64,000 nucleotides of DNA, from NCBI RefSeq assembly GCF_042180575.1, contig NZ_CP170094.1, positions 4,216,001 through 4,280,000 of the forward strand. The letters are read 5' to 3'. The DNA comes from Bernardetia sp042180575 (GTDB taxonomy: Bacteria > Bacteroidota > Bacteroidia > Cytophagales > Bernardetiaceae). The position numbers and the translations under genes were made by a program. Each line of letters begins with the position of its first letter. Positions within the stretch are counted from its first letter, which is position 1. Positions 61,201-64,000 of this stretch are shown piece by piece. Under the pieces are notes generated by a model. It ran no database searches, was not told the origin of the DNA, and worked only from the letters and a program-made list of their open reading frames with translations.

Positions 61201-61563
61201 TCTTAAATTACGTGCAATTAATTGAGGTGTTTCTCTTCCACTTTGTGAAGTGCTACGGTTTCTTGGCTGTGCTTCTGGTAGAAAATGAAAAGGATTTTGA
61301 ACGCCTGTACTGTGAGAAGGCTGTAAATTTTCAGCTTCAATAATGCCATAAAAACCTTTTACAATGCGATTAAAAGCAAAGGAAATAGTTATCTCTTTGC
61401 CTTTAAGCATTTTTGTAATAGGTTTTTGACGATTGTAAGTGATACCGTCTTTTAATAAAATGCCTTTTGTTCTTACATCATCATAGGCACGTCCTAAACT
61501 GACACTTTTCCTGTTCATTTTTTTAGTACGTGTAGTTTTTTTTCTTTTTAGAGTAGTAGGCAT
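58231..61563 (-). CDS. Giant polyvalent protein: ParB/DdrB-like, ArdC-like and zincin domains
   Basis: 1110 residues. Residues about 15-330 match the DdrB-like ParB-superfamily domain (APIANLRGEVIQGNGRADTLK). A Cys cluster (CTSSCACQ and CEC, about 455-480) may bind metal. ArdC-type ssDNA-binding sequence is near 745-805 (DVYEIVNEKILETIQQG...LSWRQTW). A zinc metallopeptidase follows: HEIVH (His958, His962) and EELVAELG (Glu993 region). Such multi-domain proteins are known as polyvalent proteins of phages and conjugative elements and are thought to enter the new host with the DNA to counter defences. A 20-residue helix is repeated at 702-721 and 1091-1110. The ATPase gene overlaps its 3' end by 4 bp. 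Confidence 0.85.
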   Translation of the reverse strand: MPTTLKRKKTTRTKKMNRKSVSLGRAYDDVRTKGILLKDGITYNRQKPITKMLKGKEITISFAFNRIVKGFYGIIEAENLQPSHSTGVQNPFHFLPEAQPRNRSTSQSGRETPQLIARNLRPAEIIEGANAYTGAPIANLRGEVIQGNGRADTLKIYYSLEPNGEVYKNYFVDGCNANFLGFSARTIKSELAKFKKPILGRFCDVSDEEFIQLGQFQAKDLEAVSSESSDTKARVNRISETDLAKMIDALLRYDKGDDSLTEIIRNSNALAYFVKAKVLRADELEKYTKNGQANAQGTEFVRQFLLQFLFEQGKDTKTSQKFENLPHHTQKGVEKSLLYVLKVHCYADCDSTDHSITKEVSNAIGAAYDFLQQSTFNFPAWVKQTPVFEPSPKDRFSPLELELAKVFSEGKTQKDIVDKFKKYAYYATDRPATMLEKEEKALSKNEALQKAFSISLSGLGCTSSCACQKKKVLNGCECDNEKPTSTPKTEDISFNTKDYKYQLVNESNPKKLRLQSIGLVAGRAAGEIKQGDYLMWNFGEIEYVSDIKSETPKMLVIQTVSKKGYTGERKLLKSRLVCILEKKITSTPNEVEKEPYQMTFNTYMHLDKGYKKDFNRFINVEKEVEKERIFDKEKRAKAISWREKQYKILLNTTRELLRERHKHEVEKALSEGKTVPSEVLKDYPDLQQKPTSIPNETEDFELQLAIAKMKMLKLKAKALQLDDLDGLYGLECIYDDTELGGLDGLDGKDVYEIVNEKILETIQQGNLSWRQTWKVKSRGGAAANYDSKRAYTGANFFLLNFILPLMGEDFEYPYFLTFKQIQARKGKIKKGSKGYPIFYYNIVRKHNGKKISEDEYKRLKAMGVKSFEEMRFLKYYTVFNIAAVEDVEFDLSNLEKSEKVNYEYEAIEAAEKIYYNMPNKPKLKVDTKAYYSPSGDYVGMPPVVTFESPQNFYSVLYHEIVHSTKHASRLNDKTRGGKKFGDKEYALEELVAELGACYLCAESGILFHTIDNSAAYLSSWNAKLTKSIQEDKTFFLKAAARAQRASNYILDYDKNGVPAYQRNEHYEPIPLEASTVKTPTKVIKSTENEEIEIAIAKMKMLKLKATALQL
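58252..58283. repeat. 32-nt internal repeat of the polyvalent gene, C-terminal copy
   Basis: Identical in DNA to 59414-59445; it encodes the AIAKMKMLKLKA part of the repeated helix. Nucleotide identity, not only protein similarity, implies recent duplication or gene conversion. Confidence 0.65.
59414..59445. repeat. 32-nt internal repeat of the polyvalent gene, internal copy
   Basis: The matching copy in the middle of the gene, at the boundary before the ArdC-like domain. Confidence 0.65.
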
Positions 61564-61595
61564 AATAGAATAAGTACGTGTATTTTAATTGTTGA

Positions 61596-61754
61596 TTATC
61601 TCAATTCCTTTGCAGCTTGACTGATACAAGCTGTCCATTTTTTGCGTGGACTGGCTTCACGAATTTTGTGCGCTCGTGCAACAATCGCTTTTAATTTTTG
61701 AGTGCCTTTGTTGCTTTTTGACTTGCCTTTTGAGGTAGTTTTTTTCTTAGCCAT
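61596..61754 (-). CDS. Small basic protein (52 residues)
   Basis: A complete reading frame from ATG at 61754 to TAA at 61596. The first 20 residues are Lys/Ser/Thr-rich (MAKKKTTSKGKSKSNKG). The rest is helical, with KIREASPRKKWTACISQAAKEL, a W...A..A pattern seen in short basic proteins of large phages and nucleocytoplasmic viruses. It may bind DNA; the net charge is strongly positive. The spacing to the polyvalent gene (32 bp) fits the operon. Confidence 0.6.
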   Translation of the reverse strand: MAKKKTTSKGKSKSNKGTQKLKAIVARAHKIREASPRKKWTACISQAAKELR

Positions 61755-61843
61755 GATAGTTTTTGAGGTTTATTTGTATAGATTTTTAGCACGTTTTTGA
61801 GGATTTTATATAACTTGCTCGGTAAAGACAAGTGAGAGCTTTT

Positions 61844-62221
61844 TTATATCTTGTGGGGGATAGCTGCTTTCCAAGAGAGTTTAGGCATTGATTTACGAAC
61901 CGTTTTTACTTCTACTTCTTTTACATTTCGCATTTCATAGCCTGATTGATGCTGTAAAGACTTCGCTGATTTATTGATAGCTATCATTTTTTGAAGTCCT
62001 TTATTTTGAACTTTTCCTAAGCCTTTTTTTTTTGGCTTTCTCCTTTTTCTTCCGTTCAAACCATTTACAGATTGTGATTTTTTGCCTTTTACGGCTTTCA
62101 TAATATCATCTTTCTTCCAAACTCCTATTCCTATAACCGTTCCCACTACTGCGAGAGCTGCAACTGGTTTAATCCATGTGTTGTCTTTTGGTGCTATTTT
62201 TCCTCCGTTCAGATATGCCAT
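61844..62221 (-). CDS. Single-span membrane protein of the mobile element
   Basis: 125 residues. One membrane helix (about 18-36, VAALAVVGTVIGIGVW) follows a short N-terminus. The long C-terminal part is very basic, beginning VNGLNGRKRRKPKKKGLG. The LNG motif recurs in three neighbours. No family recognised. It is 7 bp downstream of the murein-like gene, and is probably translated with it. A membrane anchor with a basic arm could hold DNA to a membrane (inference). Confidence 0.6.
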   Translation of the reverse strand: MAYLNGGKIAPKDNTWIKPVAALAVVGTVIGIGVWKKDDIMKAVKGKKSQSVNGLNGRKRRKPKKKGLGKVQNKGLQKMIAINKSAKSLQHQSGYEMRNVKEVEVKTVRKSMPKLSWKAAIPHKI

Positions 62222-62228
62222 AATTTTA

Positions 62229-62903
62229 CTATTTTAAGGTGTGTTTTTTTTGATTTTCGTAAACTTTAAGACCTCCATACGCTGCTGCACAAAGTCCTGT
62301 AACTACTGCTGTTCTTCTGAGGATTGTACGTTGTTGGCTTCGGTTGTCAATCAGTCCGTAAGTGAATGTATTACCGTATAGATTTTCATGTTTTTCTCCA
62401 AAACTGATAAGCTCTGCAAAGTCTGAGGAATTGGCTAAAACTTGACAACCTGCTGAATATTTATCAACTGTTTTTGATGTTCCGTTGCTTGTTGCTCTGT
62501 GAATATTGATGCCATAATTTCCGTTCATGACTTCTCCATTGAGAAAATCTAGTTTTGCATTTCTATCATAATCTCTTCGGATTTTGACTTGTCCACGCTG
62601 AACAAATGCTTTGTATTTTCCTCTGTGAAAACCGAGTTGATAGGCATTTACATATTGTCCTGCTTGTAAAATGGCTGTTCCTTGTGGCATCATTGGACTT
62701 TCTAGCCAAAAAGTTCCTGCATCGGTAGTACATTCGTAGCGTTGCATTTCCAAAAAACCATACTTGTTTTTAAAAAAAACTACAAACGTATCATCAAAAG
62801 AATTTGCCTTTGTACGATTTGCACGAAAACCGACCATGTTTATTTCATAGGCTCGTTCATGAACTTTCCATTTTGAGTTCTTTAAAAAAGTAGGGAGCAA
62901 CAT
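62229..62903 (-). CDS. Putative L,D-transpeptidase-like phage protein with C-terminal anchor
   Basis: 224 residues. A beta-rich core contains GINIHRATSN (His135) and SAGCQVL (Ser150, Cys153), the H...SxGC arrangement of YkuD-type L,D-transpeptidases or related murein enzymes, where Cys is the nucleophile. There is no signal peptide; a C-terminal hydrophobic stretch (about 196-212) could anchor it in a membrane. It may cut or join peptidoglycan during entry or assembly. The family match rests on the His/Cys motif only. Gene neighbours are all small membrane proteins. Confidence 0.6.
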   Translation of the reverse strand: MLLPTFLKNSKWKVHERAYEINMVGFRANRTKANSFDDTFVVFFKNKYGFLEMQRYECTTDAGTFWLESPMMPQGTAILQAGQYVNAYQLGFHRGKYKAFVQRGQVKIRRDYDRNAKLDFLNGEVMNGNYGINIHRATSNGTSKTVDKYSAGCQVLANSSDFAELISFGEKHENLYGNTFTYGLIDNRSQQRTILRRTAVVTGLCAAAYGGLKVYENQKKHTLK

Positions 62904-62928
62904 AATTCAGTTATCAGTTATCAGTAAA

Positions 62929-63039
62929 TTATTTTTTAGATTTTGAAAAGGCAATAAAAATTAATCGTATTGCTAATCCTATTGGAATAACATAAGACAA
63001 GACTTCTAAGGCTATACTTGTTGTTTTTTTCGCTTTCAT
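62929..63039 (-). CDS. 36-residue single-span membrane peptide
   Basis: ATG at 63039 to TAA at 62929: MKAKKTTSIALEVLSYVIPI, then a continued hydrophobic stretch and a Lys-rich end (FSKSKK). One membrane helix with Lys-rich ends on both sides. It is packed between two longer genes of the cluster (25 bp and 9 bp away), so a real gene is likely despite its size. Function unknown; a holin-like or virion membrane protein is possible. Confidence 0.55.
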   Translation of the reverse strand: MKAKKTTSIALEVLSYVIPIGLAIRLIFIAFSKSKK

Positions 63040-63048
63040 AATCAAAAG

Positions 63049-63948
63049 TTAATTATGATTTACAAGGTCGTCTGTATTGGCAAGAACTTGTTTTCCGTCT
63101 ATGGTTTGGATAAGTGTTTTTTCTGAATTAGATTTTAAAACTGTTCCTAAAATCAAATTTTTTCCTACTACAATATGTCCTTTTTTCTCGTCCACAACCG
63201 TACAATTATGTCTTGTTCTGACTTCTGCTAATTCTCCCAAACCACTCAATCCTGCATCTGCAAATAATTCAAGAATAGCTCGTGAGCTAAATGTAGAAAC
63301 TGAAACTTTCCCTCCTTTATCGGTACTTTGAAACATTTGTTTCAATCCTTTTTCATTGTATTCTCTTCTATAAATGGTATCAATTTCTTTAATATCACTC
63401 TTTTTTAGGGGTTTGAGGGTGTCATGAATGGTGCTATAATCAATAGACCAAACACTTTTCAATTCGTCTGCGATGTATTTTGTAATGTCTGCATTAGATT
63501 GAATTTGAGTAGCTGATGAAGAACTAGAGCCACTATTTCTAGTAAGAGAATTTAATTGCAGCTCTGAAACTGGAACAGATAAACCTGCTTTTGAAACGGC
63601 TATATTTGTATCATTTCCCCAAATACCGTCTGCACTAGAAACCGTTTTACCTGTTCTTGTACGCTGTGTAGGTGCTAAATGTCCTGCTGAAATGAGGGCA
63701 TTTTGAAGTCTAATAATATCACTTTTTGGACTTCGTGAAGAAATACCGTTTGCTGTATTATAGCCTGTATTTGAACTGGAATAAGAACCACTACCTGTAT
63801 TTGTTTTTACTGGAACTGCTTTTATAGGTTCTGTTTTCTTTCCCTTTCCTATCAGTTTTTTGATTTTTTCGTTTTCAGTATTTGCTACAAAAAGTCCTGC
63901 TCCTCCTGCAACTACGGCAGTTGCTAATAGAATATATCCTGTATTCAT
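63049..63948 (-). CDS. Membrane-anchored protein with peptidoglycan-binding-like domain
   Basis: 299 residues. An N-terminal membrane helix (about 4-22) and a Lys/Ser/Gly linker (30-75) precede a PG_binding_1-like unit (about 75-145): SDIIRLQNALISAGHL and SADGIWGNDTNIAVSKAG. Then comes a helical domain (about 150-225) and a beta tail (240-299) with VVGKNLILGTVLKS. LSGLGELAEVRTR carries the GLG motif shared with neighbours. The domain assignments rest on short patterns. It is the first gene of the cluster visible in the window, and more may lie to the right. Confidence 0.6.
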   Translation of the reverse strand: MNTGYILLATAVVAGGAGLFVANTENEKIKKLIGKGKKTEPIKAVPVKTNTGSGSYSSSNTGYNTANGISSRSPKSDIIRLQNALISAGHLAPTQRTRTGKTVSSADGIWGNDTNIAVSKAGLSVPVSELQLNSLTRNSGSSSSSATQIQSNADITKYIADELKSVWSIDYSTIHDTLKPLKKSDIKEIDTIYRREYNEKGLKQMFQSTDKGGKVSVSTFSSRAILELFADAGLSGLGELAEVRTRHNCTVVDEKKGHIVVGKNLILGTVLKSNSEKTLIQTIDGKQVLANTDDLVNHN

Positions 63949-64000
63949 TTTTTCTAATTTGGTATTTGCTCAATTAATTGTGAAATCATTTTATAATCAT

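Noticed and set aside
1..64000. tRNA, rRNA and known riboswitch sequences
   Set aside because: I saw no tRNA-like cloverleaf with GGTTCRA-type arm, no rRNA and no recognisable riboswitch core by eye. A covariance-model search would be decisive.

Overview
The window reads as a chromosome segment of an AT-rich, gliding-type Bacteroidota (Cytophagia; gene content resembles the Bernardetia/Flexibacter litoralis group, an inference I could not check). The grounds are promoters of the Bacteroidota type (TTTG, about 20 nt, TAnnTTTG), a subtilisin with a type IX secretion (T9SS) C-terminal tail, a bacillithiol deacetylase (BshB1), many SPII lipoproteins, BlaI/BlaR1-type genes, and signalling proteins built from sensor modules plus SpoIIE-type phosphatases.

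Layout. Bases 1-9000: solute symporter, acetyltransferase, MscL, an Asn/Trp/Gly-rich exported protein, BshB1, a MATE pump and a TPR/LuxR-type regulator. Bases 9000-21300: a run of exported proteins (lipoproteins, two class-C beta-lactamase-like serine hydrolases, a DUF5694 protein, small outer-membrane barrels, an S41 peptidase, a di-haem cytochrome c peroxidase, a CPBP protease and a Tat-type flavin amine oxidase), with two decayed gene scraps. Bases 21300-24400: a blaI-blaR1 pair with two matching dyad operators around its promoter, then a LolD-type ATPase. Bases 24500-33700: TPR protein, PurQ, SRPBCC protein, a short methylmalonyl-CoA mutase-like subunit, an orphan Cas6, a T9SS subtilisin, a GT9 glycosyltransferase and a START-like protein. 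Bases 33840-35110: a complete ISL3-family IS with an 8-bp target duplication. Bases 35300-41600: two large sensor/SpoIIE phosphatase proteins. Bases 41600-51650: mostly housekeeping genes (RsmA, RlmD, SUI1 factor, EamA transporter, HxlR regulator) with hypothetical exported or membrane proteins.

Bases 51660-64000 are accessory DNA. A lipoprotein gene is cut by an IS4-family IS, which abuts a truncated IS110 transposase. Next comes a Bacteroides-type tyrosine integrase gene carrying one in-frame amber codon. After it, at least ten tightly packed minus-strand genes run off the right edge. They encode a tail-fibre-like protein, a RadA-like ATPase, an 1110-residue 'polyvalent' protein (ParB/DdrB-like, ArdC-like and zincin domains) and several membrane-anchored small proteins. 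Two of these carry putative peptidoglycan-related domains. No capsid, terminase or replication gene is visible, so whether this is a prophage, a membrane-containing virus or a conjugative element stays open. It is the best candidate for an undescribed system here.

Intergenic DNA is rich in short palindromic families. One is a 243-bp MITE with ISL3-like ends and an 8-bp target duplication. A second, 124-bp element ends in the same bases as the IS4-type element 24 kb away.
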